A stretch of 64,000 bases of DNA from Litorilinea aerophila (GCF_006569185.2 NZ_VIGC02000012.1:1-64000), one strand, 5' to 3'. Positions 51,918 through 62,703 are shown, counted from the stretch's first letter. Numbers and translations: made by a program. The notes: generated by a model not told the origin, from the sequence alone.

Positions 51918-54518
51918 TCACCCCTCCGGAAGGCGATAGGCCGCGATGACGGCGGTGCGCTCCTGCAGGCCGTCGTGATAGCGGATCAGCCAGGAGGGCA
52001 GCCAGGCCACGGCCACCGTCTGGACCTCCACATCGGCCCGGCGAGGCTTAAGTTCTTCCACCTCCACCTGGTCCAGGCTGTTGGCCCATTTGCGGGTGAT
52101 GGCGTCGCTCTGCTCCTGCAGTTCCTCCTGCAGCTGCTGGATGTCCTGTTCCAGTTCCTGGATCTCTTCGGTCAATTCTTCCACGGCATAGCCGGCCTTC
52201 ATGGTCATGCGGCGCCGGCTGGCCGCGGTGCTCAGGGCCCGGGTGCTGCGCCGCCCCAGGAAGAAGCCCAGGATGCTTTCGCCGATCCCGATCCACTCGT
52301 GTTGGCGTCGAGCTGCCAGATCCGCTTCCTTTTCGCTTTTCTCCCGACGGGCCCGCTCCAGCTTGTCCCGCAGGCGGTCGAGCTGGGTGGCATATTTGGC
52401 CTCCAGCCGGTCCACTTCGGCGTCCCGGGCTTCCCGCGCCGCCTGTTGCAGCCGTGCCAGGAAGGCCCGCTGTCGTTCGCCCGGCATCTGGTAGACCTCC
52501 AACTCGGGATGAACCTGGATGGGCAGCCGGCTGTTGTAGTAGAGCCAGTCGGAGAGGCTGCGGGCCAGTTGCTTCAACTCCCGGGCACCGTTGATGCTAT
52601 CCGGCACGGGGGCGAAGAAGGGACCCTGGGCCGGATCCACCTGGCCCGGCGTCCGCAAGAGCTCCCTGGCGGTCAGCGGGAGCACCTCGGCGCTGCCCCA
52701 GTCCACCCCCACCGGCCCGGCCCCCGCCGGGGCCAGGAGCAGCTTCTCCTCCTTCACGTCGATCTGGCGCTTGCGATCCAGGAAGCGCACCGAGGCCACC
52801 CCCAGCGCGGCCGGCTCGTAGACCAGGGAGATGCCCAGGACTGTGACCGGTCGGGCGACCTCGGCGGTGAGCTGGCGCACCGCGTCCGCGCTGCCCACAG
52901 CCAGCGGCAGGTACACCTGGGGGACGTCCGACTCCAAAATGGGCGGCGTGCGGCCAAACCCGGCCGGCACGGCAGCCATCGCCTCTGGCTTCGCTTCGGC
53001 CTGGCCGGTGGCCTGACCGGCGGGAACGGGGGCAGATGGCTCCACAGCAGGCCGGGCCGCCGGCGGAGGAGCGGGGCGAGGAGTCAGCGTGGCCCTGCGC
53101 GCCTCCATCAGCTGACGCACCTGGGGCCGGGTCAACGGCCCTCGCAGGTAGCTCATGGCCCATCGGGTCTGCATCACCCGCGGCCCATCCCCATGGACGT
53201 TGTGTAACAGAAAGATACGGCTGTCCATCCGGTTGATGAGGGTGCTGAAATCGATGTCCTGCCGGCCGCCGACCTCGGCCAGGATGCCCTTGAGGCCAGC
53301 CAACAGTCGCTCCTTGTCTCGCTCGGCCTGCAGCTTGCCGATAAACCAGGTGCCCGCGTTGGTCAGGCCCTTGTAGTCGATATCCACCGGGTTTTGGCTG
53401 ACCAGGACACAGCCCAGCCCGCTGGCCCGGGCCTGTTTCAGGAGGGTCAGGAGGGGCCGTTTGGAAGGCGGTTCGGCGGTGGGCGGGAAGAAGCCGAAGA
53501 TATCGTCAAAATAGAGCAGCGCCCGCAGGCTGGTGGTGCCGCTCTGCCGTCGCACCCAGGTGGTGACACTTTCCAGCAGCAGCGTCACGAAGAACATGCG
53601 CTCGCTGTCGCTCAGGTGGGCCAGGTAGAAGATGCTGTGGCGGGGTTTGCCCTCCTCGGTGAAGAGAAGCCGATCCACATCCAGGGGTTCACCCTGGAGC
53701 CAGCTCTGGAAAGCCGGCGCGGCCATCAAGTTGTTGAAGGCCAGGGAGAGCTCAAAGCGCTCCTTTTCGGGGAAGAAGGTGTCCACATCAAAGACACCCA
53801 GCCGGCGCACAGGCGGATTCTGGATGGCCAGGATCATCTGGGCCAGGTCCAGGTCCTGATTCTGACGCCAGAAGTGCTCGAAAATGTTGGAGAGCAGAAT
53901 GGCTTCCCGGCTGCGAACCGGATCCCCCTGCACGCCCACCAGGCCCAGCAACGCGGCCACCGTGCCCTGGATGCGATCCCGGACCAGCTCGGCGTTGGCC
54001 TCAAAATCCACCCCCGGGGCCGCCAGGCTGCCCAGGATGTTGACGGGCACGCCGGCGTCGGAGCCGGGGGTGAAGATGGTATAGTCCACCGTCTCCTGCA
54101 GGGTCCGGATGCGATCCGGACCGATGCCCCAATCCCGAAGGCCATCCCGCCAGAGCTGGGCCACCTGCTGGGCATAGCTGGCCACGTCCATGTCCTTGCG
54201 CCGGGCATCATCCACATTCACCCACGGGGCGAAATCTTCGGGCCGAAGCTCGGGGAACTGGAGCAGGAGGTTGGTGAGGTCCCCTTTGGGATCGATCAGC
54301 AGCGCGGGCACCCGATCCAGGCCGGCCTCTTCCAACAGGTCGATACAGAGGCCGGTCTTGCCGCTGCCGGTCATGCCCACGCAAATGGCGTGGGTCGTCA
54401 GATCCCGGGCGTCGTAGTTGATGGGCACGTTCAGGCGCTGTCGCCGATCCAGATCATATTCGGCGCCCAGGTAAAAGGTCCCCAGGTGCTCCGGTGGTGC
54501 TTGCATGGGCTCTGTCAT
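51918..54518 (-). CDS. HerA/VirB4-like ATPase with C-terminal coiled coil
   Basis: This 866-residue P-loop protein has Walker A GMTGSGKTGLCI (about 48-59), a Walker B-type YFDDIFGFFP, and the sensor/hinge region GCVLVSQNPVDIDYKGLTNA, typical of HerA/DUF87-type motor ATPases. A Pro/Ala-rich linker (about 500-540) and a beta-rich middle precede a coiled coil of about 690-830 (RLEAKYATQLDRLRDKLERA; ELTEEIQELEQDIQQLQEEL). The substrate could be DNA or protein; it is not known. The ATG at 54518 follows AGGAG by 7 bases, 4 bases after the glycosyltransferase stop. It is co-transcribed with the two surface-sugar genes. Confidence 0.87.
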   Translation of the reverse strand: MTEPMQAPPEHLGTFYLGAEYDLDRRQRLNVPINYDARDLTTHAICVGMTGSGKTGLCIDLLEEAGLDRVPALLIDPKGDLTNLLLQFPELRPEDFAPWVNVDDARRKDMDVASYAQQVAQLWRDGLRDWGIGPDRIRTLQETVDYTIFTPGSDAGVPVNILGSLAAPGVDFEANAELVRDRIQGTVAALLGLVGVQGDPVRSREAILLSNIFEHFWRQNQDLDLAQMILAIQNPPVRRLGVFDVDTFFPEKERFELSLAFNNLMAAPAFQSWLQGEPLDVDRLLFTEEGKPRHSIFYLAHLSDSERMFFVTLLLESVTTWVRRQSGTTSLRALLYFDDIFGFFPPTAEPPSKRPLLTLLKQARASGLGCVLVSQNPVDIDYKGLTNAGTWFIGKLQAERDKERLLAGLKGILAEVGGRQDIDFSTLINRMDSRIFLLHNVHGDGPRVMQTRWAMSYLRGPLTRPQVRQLMEARRATLTPRPAPPPAARPAVEPSAPVPAGQATGQAEAKPEAMAAVPAGFGRTPPILESDVPQVYLPLAVGSADAVRQLTAEVARPVTVLGISLVYEPAALGVASVRFLDRKRQIDVKEEKLLLAPAGAGPVGVDWGSAEVLPLTARELLRTPGQVDPAQGPFFAPVPDSINGARELKQLARSLSDWLYYNSRLPIQVHPELEVYQMPGERQRAFLARLQQAAREARDAEVDRLEAKYATQLDRLRDKLERARREKSEKEADLAARRQHEWIGIGESILGFFLGRRSTRALSTAASRRRMTMKAGYAVEELTEEIQELEQDIQQLQEELQEQSDAITRKWANSLDQVEVEELKPRRADVEVQTVAVAWLPSWLIRYHDGLQERTAVIAAYRLPEG

Positions 54519-54522
54519 CCGC

Positions 54523-55710
54523 CTACTCCTGGGCGAAAAACGGGAGCAACTCATGGCTGTCCAGGATCCGCCGCACCTGGATCAGCCGCCGCTTCTGAAG
54601 CTGGCGAGGGAGCCCCCACAGGGCGGCCAGCTGACCTCGCAGCCGGGCCCGGGCCGCCTCCCCCCGGATGTGCCGGAGGGCATCCAGGGCAATGGCCGCC
54701 TGGGCGGCGGCCATACGGGGCAGGTGGCGCAGGAGGAGCCCCCGGGGCATATTTTTCACCAGCGTCCAGATGGTGTTACGGCCCACATAGTAGCTGGCCA
54801 GCACGTCGCCGCCGGTGGCGCTCAGGTGGTGGTAGACCCGGGCCTGGGGCACAAAGACGGCCCGCCAGCCCAGCAGATGGGCCCGGAAGGCAAAGTCCAC
54901 ATCCTCCAGGTACATCCAGAAGTCCTCGTCGAAGCCGCCCAGGGCCTGCCAGACATCCTTGCGGTAGGCAACGGCTGCACCACAGCCGCTGAAGATGGCC
55001 GTCTCGGCATCGTACTGGCCCCGATCCTCTTCCCAGACGCCCCGGTTGCGGGGAATGCCGTCCAACCCCAGCAGGTCACCGGCAGAATGGAGGCGATCCC
55101 GCCGGTCGAAGAGGAGCAGCTTGCTGGCAAAGATGGCGGCGTCCGGGTGGGCACAGACGCCCCGCACCAGCTCGGCCAGCCAGGTGGACTCCGGCTCGGT
55201 GTCGCTGTTCAACAGCACCAGGATGCGTCCCCGGGCTGCGTCCGCGGCGATGTTACAGGAGCGGACGAAGCCTTCATTGCGGCGGTTGACCAGCACCCGC
55301 ACGTCGGGATGGTTGGCCTCGATCCAGGCCACCGAATCGTCGCTGCTGGCGTCATCCACCACGATCACCTCAAAATCCCGAAACGTCTGGCGCTCCAACG
55401 CGGCCAGGACGGTGGGCAGGAAGCGCATGCCGTTGTAGTTGGGGATGATGACGCTGGCGAAAGGGGCATGGACTGGCTGCAGGGGCGGGTAGGTGCGCTC
55501 TGGCCGCAGGGTGAAGTCTTCCGGCGCGGCCCGGAAGGTGTCCAGGTTGAGCGCGATCTGATGGCGCATGACCACCCGATCCTCCTGGCGCAGGGCGCTG
55601 TAGGTTTCATCCTGCTGGATGGGATCCGCCTGGCCGGCGGATGGACGCCGCCGGCGGTTCGTTGGGCGGGTCGACTTGGGTTTGCCGTCAGTCTGTGGTT
55701 GATCGCTCAT
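54523..55710 (-). CDS. Family 2 glycosyltransferase
   Basis: This 395-residue GT-A enzyme has ASVIIPNYNGMRFLPTVLAA, VVDDASSDDSVAW, the metal-binding loop LLNSDTEPEST, the acceptor region SGCGAAVAYRKDVWQALGGF, and EDVDFAFRAHLLGWR. The N-terminal 90 residues include a basic TRPTNRRRRPS stretch. The layout resembles rhamnosyltransferase-type GT2 proteins. The ATG at 55710 overlaps the stop of the rfbD gene, indicating translational coupling. It probably builds a cell-surface polysaccharide using dTDP-sugars. Confidence 0.92.
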   Translation of the reverse strand: MSDQPQTDGKPKSTRPTNRRRRPSAGQADPIQQDETYSALRQEDRVVMRHQIALNLDTFRAAPEDFTLRPERTYPPLQPVHAPFASVIIPNYNGMRFLPTVLAALERQTFRDFEVIVVDDASSDDSVAWIEANHPDVRVLVNRRNEGFVRSCNIAADAARGRILVLLNSDTEPESTWLAELVRGVCAHPDAAIFASKLLLFDRRDRLHSAGDLLGLDGIPRNRGVWEEDRGQYDAETAIFSGCGAAVAYRKDVWQALGGFDEDFWMYLEDVDFAFRAHLLGWRAVFVPQARVYHHLSATGGDVLASYYVGRNTIWTLVKNMPRGLLLRHLPRMAAAQAAIALDALRHIRGEAARARLRGQLAALWGLPRQLQKRRLIQVRRILDSHELLPFFAQE

Positions 55711-56597
55711 GGCGTTGCTTCGCGTGTGCTCCTCGGTTGCAGATTCGGTTCCACCTGCAGGTACGCGGCCAGGGCCTCCTGCCACGGCCGCAGACGGATG
55801 CCCAGCGCGGCCGCGGCCTGGTTGACCAGCACCGCGTGGCGGGGGGGCGGGGCCGGGCGGGGCCACTCCTCGGCGGAAATGGGCGTAAAGGGGACCTGTC
55901 CCCGTCCACTGCCCTCCAGGACCGCCCGGGCAAATTCCAGGCGGCTGGCGCACCCTTCGTTCACCAGGTGGTAGATGCCATAATGGCCGCTTTCCACCAG
56001 CTGCATGGTGGCCTGGGCCACGTCGGGGGCGTAGGTAGGGTTGCCAAACTCGTCGGCGACCAGCCGTAGGGTGCCTCCCTCTCGGGCTGCCCGGTCGGCC
56101 GCGGCCGCGATTTTGGTGGGGAAGTTGTTGCCGCCGGGGCCAAAGAGCCACGCCACCCGCACGATGTAGAGCCGTCGCAACAGGCGGCTGGCGGCCACTT
56201 CCCCGGCGTGCTTGCTGCGGGCGTAGACGCTGGCCGGCGCGGGCAGGTCATACTCCCGGTAGAAGCGGCCCGGCTCGCCGGCGAAGACCTCGTTGGTGCT
56301 GATCTGCACCAGGGTGGCCCCACAGCGCTCGCAGCCCTCGGCCAGGTAGGCCGGCCCCAGGGCATTGGCCGCATAGGCGGCATCCGGCTCGGCTTCGGCC
56401 CCATCCACGTGGGTCCAGGCCGCGGCGTTGATGACCAGATCCGGCGCCAGGGCAGCCACCTCCTGGGCCACCTGGGGCCGGGTGATGTCGTGCTCGGGCC
56501 GCTGCCACACCGTCACCGTATGGCCGGCCTGCCCGGCAAGCACCGCGTGAAAGGCCCGACCCAACTGTCCCCTACCACCGACGATCAAGATATGCAT
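55707..56597 (-). CDS. rfbD: dTDP-4-dehydrorhamnose reductase
   Basis: This 296-residue SDR enzyme makes dTDP-L-rhamnose with NAD(P)H. The Rossmann motif is VGGRGQLGRAF, INAAAWTHVDGAEAEPD follows, then STNEVFAG and the catalytic YARSK (Tyr-x3-Lys) with a Ser/Thr before it, then RVAWLFGPGGNNFPTKI. The other rml genes (A, B, C) are not here. The gene overlaps the glycosyltransferase start. Upstream (56615-56735) is an AT-rich inverted repeat. Confidence 0.93.
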   Translation of the reverse strand: MHILIVGGRGQLGRAFHAVLAGQAGHTVTVWQRPEHDITRPQVAQEVAALAPDLVINAAAWTHVDGAEAEPDAAYAANALGPAYLAEGCERCGATLVQISTNEVFAGEPGRFYREYDLPAPASVYARSKHAGEVAASRLLRRLYIVRVAWLFGPGGNNFPTKIAAAADRAAREGGTLRLVADEFGNPTYAPDVAQATMQLVESGHYGIYHLVNEGCASRLEFARAVLEGSGRGQVPFTPISAEEWPRPAPPPRHAVLVNQAAAALGIRLRPWQEALAAYLQVEPNLQPRSTREATP

Positions 56598-56614
56598 AAC
56601 CCGATCCAGATAAA

Positions 56615-56735
56615 TTGATAATTAAAAATTGAAAATTAATAATTGTTAATTCGGAATACGTGACTTGACAAAATCGCTTCAAGCACCCCAATAAAATCAA
56701 TAATTATCAATTATTAATTTTCAATTATCCATTAC
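56615..56735. repeat. AT-rich inverted-repeat island
   Basis: The left arm (56615-56651) has TTGATAATTAAAAATTGAAA then ATTAATAATTG. The right arm (56699-56735) is its approximate reverse complement, with TCAATAATTATCAATTATTA then ATTTTCAATTA. The middle is GC-neutral. It contrasts strongly with its GC-rich surroundings, lies between the minus-strand pcm and rfbD genes, and its right arm overlaps the end of pcm. No ORF is seen. Confidence 0.75.
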
Positions 56736-57417
56736 TCATTTCCACCCGCATGGCCGGGTCCCGCAGGATAGGGGAGACCAGGGGCACGAACCGGACCGGT
56801 CCCAGCCACTGGCGGTGCATCCGTTCCCCTTCCTTGCGCAGGAGCCAGAGGGTCTGTTCATATCGGGCACCCAAGGGGATGACCATGCGGCCGCCATCGG
56901 CCAATTGCTCCCACAGGGGGCGGGGCAGGTAGGCCGCAGCAGCGGTAACGATGATGGCGTCGAAGGGGGCGGCCTCCGGCCAGCCGGCCGCGCCGTCCCC
57001 CACGGCCAGGTGGGGGCGATAGCCAAGGCGATGGAGCACTTCCCGCGCCCGGGCAGCCAGGGAGGGAAAGCGCTCGATGGAGTAGACCGTTTCCCCCGGA
57101 ACTCCCTCCGGCGTGGCCGTCAGCTCGCAGAGGATGGCCGTCTGGAAGCCGGAGCCGGTACCGATCTCCAGCACCTTGTGGCCAGGCTGAAGCTGAAGGG
57201 CCTGGGTCATCAGGGCCACCACGAAGGGCTGACTGATGGTCTGGCCTTCGCCGATGGGCAACGGTGCATCCCGATCCGCCCATTTGCGCAACGCCGGGTC
57301 CACGAATTCCTCCCGGGGCACCCTGGCAAAGGCGGCGCGCACGCGCGGGTCGGTAATTTCGGGCCAATCCCTGGCCCACGGGAAATCGTCCGACGTTGCG
57401 TCTGGGTTGGTGCTCAT
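56725..57417 (-). CDS. pcm: Protein-L-isoaspartate O-methyltransferase
   Basis: This 230-residue enzyme repairs isoaspartyl residues using SAM. Motifs are ITDPRVRAAFARVPREEFVD, IGEGQTISQPFVVALMTQAL (substrate), VLEIGTGSGFQTAILCEL (SAM motif I) and DAIIVTAAAAYLPRPLWEQL. The ATG at 57417 is preferred because the upstream 22 residues lie in the repeat (57464-57634) and lack a good ribosome site. Its last codons overlap the AT-rich inverted repeat (56615-56735). Confidence 0.94.
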   Translation of the reverse strand: MSTNPDATSDDFPWARDWPEITDPRVRAAFARVPREEFVDPALRKWADRDAPLPIGEGQTISQPFVVALMTQALQLQPGHKVLEIGTGSGFQTAILCELTATPEGVPGETVYSIERFPSLAARAREVLHRLGYRPHLAVGDGAAGWPEAAPFDAIIVTAAAAYLPRPLWEQLADGGRMVIPLGARYEQTLWLLRKEGERMHRQWLGPVRFVPLVSPILRDPAMRVEMSNG

Positions 57418-57463
57418 ACCTCTGTTTCCCCTCCTGAGCCGGGCCCTGGGGCGGTACACCTGG

Positions 57464-57634
57464 TACAACCTGGCGTAGTACAACCTGGCGTAAATAACAC
57501 GGCAGAAATTCGGCGGTACTATCTCTCATGGAAACTCTCATGGAAACCATCGGCTAAGCCGCGGGCCAAAGGCCCGATCGGCTGAGCCGCGGGCCAGAGG
57601 CCCGATCGGCGAATTTCTGCCGGCATTTACCAGG
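57464..57634. repeat. MITE-like palindromic intergenic repeat (copy B, minus orientation)
   Basis: The reverse complement runs CCTGGTAAATGCCGGCAGAA, ATTCGCCGATCGGGCCTCTG, GCCCGCGGCT, and ends GAATTTCTGCCGTGTTATTT then ACGCCAGG. This matches copy A (21621-21750). Two unit copies of the GATCGGGCCTNTGGCCCGCG block are present here instead of one, plus doubled ATGGAAACTCTC words. At the left are two tandem 15-bp units TACAACCTGGCGTAG (57464-57478 and 57479-57493). Intergenic, no ORF. The following 57635-57815 holds no gene. Confidence 0.78.
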
Positions 57635-57815
57635 GGTGATCCGCCCGGCGGGCAGCCTTCCATGCAGCCCGGCACGACGCCCTGGAACGCCAGGAACCGC
57701 GCGCTGTTTCGGCGCCTGGCATCCTGGGGCCGATTGTAACACAAAGAGAGAGCAGCTCGAAACGTCAACCAGGGCAAGGGGTGCCCATCCCCCCAGGGGC
57801 CAGGCCCGGCGGGCT

Positions 57816-58865
57816 CTACCCCTCGTCGGCCTCGTCTTCGGCCAGCGCAGCCAGCAACAGCTCGGGCAGGCAATGCTTGAAGGGGAAAAGATCCACAAAG
57901 CCCACGTGGCCGCCCACCGGGTAAATCTGAAGATCCAGCAGGGGGTGGGGGGTCAGGGCCTGGAGGTCGACCACAGGGATGACCGTGTCGTCGGCGGTGG
58001 CGATGATGGTGGTGGGCACGGTCAGGCGCTGCAGCAGGGCGTCGTGGACTGTGTAGCGGCGGAAGTAGTCGTCCGCATCCCGGTAGGGCGTGTAGTGGCG
58101 CACCAGCCACTCGGTCATCTCCCGCAGCCGGGGCAGTTTCAAGAGGGGGCCGAAGTGGTAACGCTCCGGGAAGAGGCGCTCTTTGGCCAGCAGGGAACGG
58201 ACCCAGCGCCGGCGGAAATAGAAGCGCACATCCCGATGGGCGTCGATGTTGTCCGAGGCCCGGGCCGGGTTCACCGCCGGGCAGATGGCCACGACCCGGC
58301 GCAGGTTGGGGAAGGGGACCGCCCGATGGCGGATGGCCAGGCGCAGGGCAAAGTTGCCGCCCAAAGAGGCGCCCACGATGTAGAAGGGGCGACGGTCCGC
58401 CATCTCTGCCACCCGCCCTACCGCCACAGCCACCTCGTCCAGGAGGGTCCCCAGGAAGAGGCCGGGATTCAGCGCGTACGGATCCACGTGGTAGCCGGGC
58501 CCGTGATCCCGCAGGTTGAGCCGAAAGACATCATACCCGGCCTGGGCCAGCGCCCGACAGAGGACCAGGTTGTAGGACGAGTGGCTACAACCTTCCCAAC
58601 CGTGCAGGGTCAGGACCAGCCCCCGGCTGGCTCCCTCCGCCTGGTGGGGCACGTAGTACCCCAGGAGCCGCACCCGTCCTCGGGGATCCATGCCGGTGAC
58701 ATCCCGGCCTGCATCCAGCAGGATCGGCTGCTCCAGCCGCCGGAGCACCGCCACGCTGCGCGGCGTCCACCGGGCCAGCAAGGTCTGGGCCCGGGCCGAA
58801 CGGACCCACGGATGAGGCCGAAAGGGCCGGAAGGTGGATGGCGATGGGTGGCGAAGTTGCATCAT
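57816..58865 (-). CDS. YheT/EMB8-type alpha/beta hydrolase
   Basis: This 349-residue soluble serine hydrolase has the nucleophile elbow GASLGGN (about residue 170), TLHGWEGCSHSSYN near the oxyanion site, acid Asp in ATADDTVIPV, and His in YPVGGHVGFVD. The family is the YheT/EMB8 type, often a thioesterase or lipase of unknown substrate. Two adjacent ATGs (58865 and 58862) follow AAGGAGG; spacing is better for 58862. No neighbour suggests a pathway. Confidence 0.9.
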   Translation of the reverse strand: MMQLRHPSPSTFRPFRPHPWVRSARAQTLLARWTPRSVAVLRRLEQPILLDAGRDVTGMDPRGRVRLLGYYVPHQAEGASRGLVLTLHGWEGCSHSSYNLVLCRALAQAGYDVFRLNLRDHGPGYHVDPYALNPGLFLGTLLDEVAVAVGRVAEMADRRPFYIVGASLGGNFALRLAIRHRAVPFPNLRRVVAICPAVNPARASDNIDAHRDVRFYFRRRWVRSLLAKERLFPERYHFGPLLKLPRLREMTEWLVRHYTPYRDADDYFRRYTVHDALLQRLTVPTTIIATADDTVIPVVDLQALTPHPLLDLQIYPVGGHVGFVDLFPFKHCLPELLLAALAEDEADEG

Positions 58866-59062
58866 GGCCTCCTTCTTTGCACTGGAGCCCCCATTACGCT
58901 ACAATGGCAGGATAGTTTGTTTGCTCACCCAGGACGTTCGTCCCTGCCGGTCAGGGCCGAATGCAGGCTCTCCCTGCACACCCGGGCAGGGATGGGACGC
59001 TCCAGGGTTGCAGACAGACGTATATCCCATCTGGCTGCGGAGTTCAACCCAGGAATATTCAG

Positions 59063-60349
59063 ATGCTCAAACGCTCAAAGGACATGCACGTAAGCCCCGA
59101 CTGGTCAACGACTGACGGCGTCGACGCCGTCGCCAATGGGTCTGACACCCCCCCACCCCAGGATGGATTCACCGCCCGGATCGAGGCGCTGTGGGAGCGC
59201 ATCGAGAACGCCAAGGCGGAGAAAGTTTACTATTACCTGCAACCCATCGACGAAATCGATGGCCCTTGGGTCCAGACGGAAAACCAGCGCAAACTCATGT
59301 TTGCCACCTACAGCTACCTGGGCCTGTTGAAACACCCCCGCATTATCCAGGCGGCCCAGGCTGCAGCGGAGAAGTACGGCACCGGCACCCACGGCGTGCG
59401 TATCCTGGGTGGTACCCTGGACCTCCACGTGGCCCTGGAGGAGCGCATTGCCCGGTTCGCCGGCCGGGAAGATGCCATCGTCTACAGCAGCGGTTACGTC
59501 ACCAACCTGGCCACCATCAGCACCCTGGTGGGCCGGGGCGACTGGGTGATCTCGGACCGGTGGAACCATGCCAGCATCGTGGATGGCTGCATCCTGGCCC
59601 AGGGCAAGTTCAAGCGCTTCCGCCACAACGACATGGACGACCTGGAGCGGGTCTTGAAACATGCACCCGCCAGTGCCGGTAAACTGGTGGTGGCGGACGC
59701 GGTCTTCAGCATGGATGGCGACATTTTCAACCTTCCCGACGCGGTGGCGCTCTGCCGCAAGTATAACGCACGGCTGATGGTGGACGAAGCCCACAGCCTG
59801 GGCGTGCTGGGGGCCACGGGCCGGGGCATCGAGGAGCACTTCGACATGCCCGGCGCCGTGGACATCAAAATGGGCACCCTGAGCAAGACCATCCCCGGCA
59901 TCGGCGGCTACATCGCCGGCGACCGCAAGCTGATCACCTACCTGCGCCACTCGGCCCGGGGTTTCGTCTTCAGCGCGGCCCTACCCCCCCAGGTCACCGC
60001 CGCCATCCTGACCGCCTTCGACGTGCTGGAGGAGGAGGGCGTGGCCCTGAACCGCATCCTCCAACGCAACGTGGAGCACTTCATCAGCGGCCTCAAGGCG
60101 GCCGGCTTCGACACGGGCATGACCTGCACCCCCATCGTGCCCATCATGGTGCAGACGGAAGAGCGGGCCATGGGCATGACCAAGTACTGCCAGGACCACG
60201 GCATCTTCGTCCTGCCGGTGCTGCCACCCGCGGTCCCCGAGGGCACAGCACGGCTGCGGGCCAACGTGACCGCGGCCCACACGCCCGAGGATATCGACTT
60301 TGCCCTGGAGGTCTTCGTCCAGGCGGGCAAGCAGGTAGGCGTCATCTGA
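59063..60349 (+). CDS. Alpha-oxoamine synthase-type aminotransferase (KBL/BioF/SPT family)
   Basis: This 428-residue PLP enzyme condenses an amino acid with an acyl-CoA. It has GTGTHGVRILGGTLDLHVAL, YSSGYVTNLATISTLVGRGD, ISDRWNHASIVDG, RHNDMDDLERVL, ADAVFSMDGDIFNLP, VDEAHSLGVLGATGRG, and the Schiff-base region MGTLSKTIPGIGGYIAG (Lys). The sub-family (glycine C-acetyltransferase, 8-amino-7-oxononanoate synthase or serine palmitoyltransferase) cannot be fixed from motifs. The ATG at 59063 follows AGGA; other ATGs at 59084 and upstream are possible. A gene for a conserved unknown follows 7 bases later. Confidence 0.9.
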   Translation: MLKRSKDMHVSPDWSTTDGVDAVANGSDTPPPQDGFTARIEALWERIENAKAEKVYYYLQPIDEIDGPWVQTENQRKLMFATYSYLGLLKHPRIIQAAQAAAEKYGTGTHGVRILGGTLDLHVALEERIARFAGREDAIVYSSGYVTNLATISTLVGRGDWVISDRWNHASIVDGCILAQGKFKRFRHNDMDDLERVLKHAPASAGKLVVADAVFSMDGDIFNLPDAVALCRKYNARLMVDEAHSLGVLGATGRGIEEHFDMPGAVDIKMGTLSKTIPGIGGYIAGDRKLITYLRHSARGFVFSAALPPQVTAAILTAFDVLEEEGVALNRILQRNVEHFISGLKAAGFDTGMTCTPIVPIMVQTEERAMGMTKYCQDHGIFVLPVLPPAVPEGTARLRANVTAAHTPEDIDFALEVFVQAGKQVGVI

Positions 60350-60356
60350 GCCGGCC

Positions 60357-61256
60357 ATGAAACGCGCGGTCTCCATCAGCCTGGGCAGCAGCCGCCGGGA
60401 TCATGCCATCGAGACGACCCTGCTGGGGGTGCCCATCCGCCTGGAGCGGGTGGGCTGTGACGGCAACCTGCGCCTGGCCCGGGAGCGCTTCCTGGCCCTG
60501 GACGGCCAGGTGGATGCCTTCGGCGTGGGCGGCGCGGACCTGCAGCTCCAGGTGGAGGACCGGGTCTATCCCCTGTATGCGGTGCAAAAGCTGGTGGCCG
60601 GCCTGCGCACGCCCGCGGTGGACGGCGGCGGCATCCGCCGGGTGGTGGAGCGTCAGCTGGTCCCCCGCCTGGAAGCCCAGCTGCCCGTGCCCATCCAGCC
60701 CCGGCGGGTCCTGATCGGCACGGCCGTGGCCCGCTATGACCTGGCCTGCAGCTTTGAGGCGGCCGGCTACGAGGCCATCTACGGCGACTTCGGCTTTGGC
60801 CTGGGCCTGCCCATCCCCATCCGCAGCCTGGCCACCGTCCGTCGGCTGGCCCGGCTGCTCATGCCCATCATGGGGCGTCTCCCCTTCCACTGGCTCTACC
60901 CCACGGGCGACAAGCAGGACGAGATCGTGCCCCGCTTCCAGGCCTGGTACCGCTGGGCCACGGTCATCGCCGACGACTTCCACTACCTCAAGAAACATCT
61001 GCCTGAACGCCTGGACGGCAAGATCGTGGTCACCAACACCACCACGCCCCAGGACGTGGAGCTGTTGCGCGAGCGGGGCGTGGCCTACCTCTGCACCATC
61101 ACCCCCCGGCTGGAAGGGCGCACCTTCGGCACCAACGTCATGGAAGCGGCCCTCACCGCCATCGCCGGCCAGGGTCGGCCGTTGACACCCCCGGAATTGC
61201 GCGCTATGCTGAGGGAGGAGGACCTGACGCCCACGGTGCTGGCGTTGAATCCGTAA
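60357..61256 (+). CDS. Conserved protein of uncertain function ('quinate 5-dehydrogenase'-type annotation)
   Basis: This 299-residue protein starts MKRAVSISLGSSRRDHAIET then LLGVPIRLERVGCDG. Conserved segments are DGQVDAFGVGGADLQLQVED, VVTNTTTPQDVELLRERGVA and TPRLEGRTFGTNVMEAALTA. As I recall, similar sequences carry the label quinate 5-dehydrogenase in several genomes, but no clear Rossmann GxGxxG with a catalytic Lys is visible, so that name is doubtful. It starts 7 bases after the PLP enzyme, so they share a transcript and perhaps a pathway. Confidence 0.85.
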   Translation: MKRAVSISLGSSRRDHAIETTLLGVPIRLERVGCDGNLRLARERFLALDGQVDAFGVGGADLQLQVEDRVYPLYAVQKLVAGLRTPAVDGGGIRRVVERQLVPRLEAQLPVPIQPRRVLIGTAVARYDLACSFEAAGYEAIYGDFGFGLGLPIPIRSLATVRRLARLLMPIMGRLPFHWLYPTGDKQDEIVPRFQAWYRWATVIADDFHYLKKHLPERLDGKIVVTNTTTPQDVELLRERGVAYLCTITPRLEGRTFGTNVMEAALTAIAGQGRPLTPPELRAMLREEDLTPTVLALNP

Positions 61257-61282
61257 ATCACCCCAGCCAGCGGAGGAAAGGC

Positions 61283-62689
<1,407 letters not shown>

Positions 62690-62703
62690 GGAGCCCAGCC
62701 CCC

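Noticed and set aside
51918-54518. Complete HerA-NurA style defence pair
   Set aside because: No nuclease gene is adjacent; the partners are rfbD and a glycosyltransferase.
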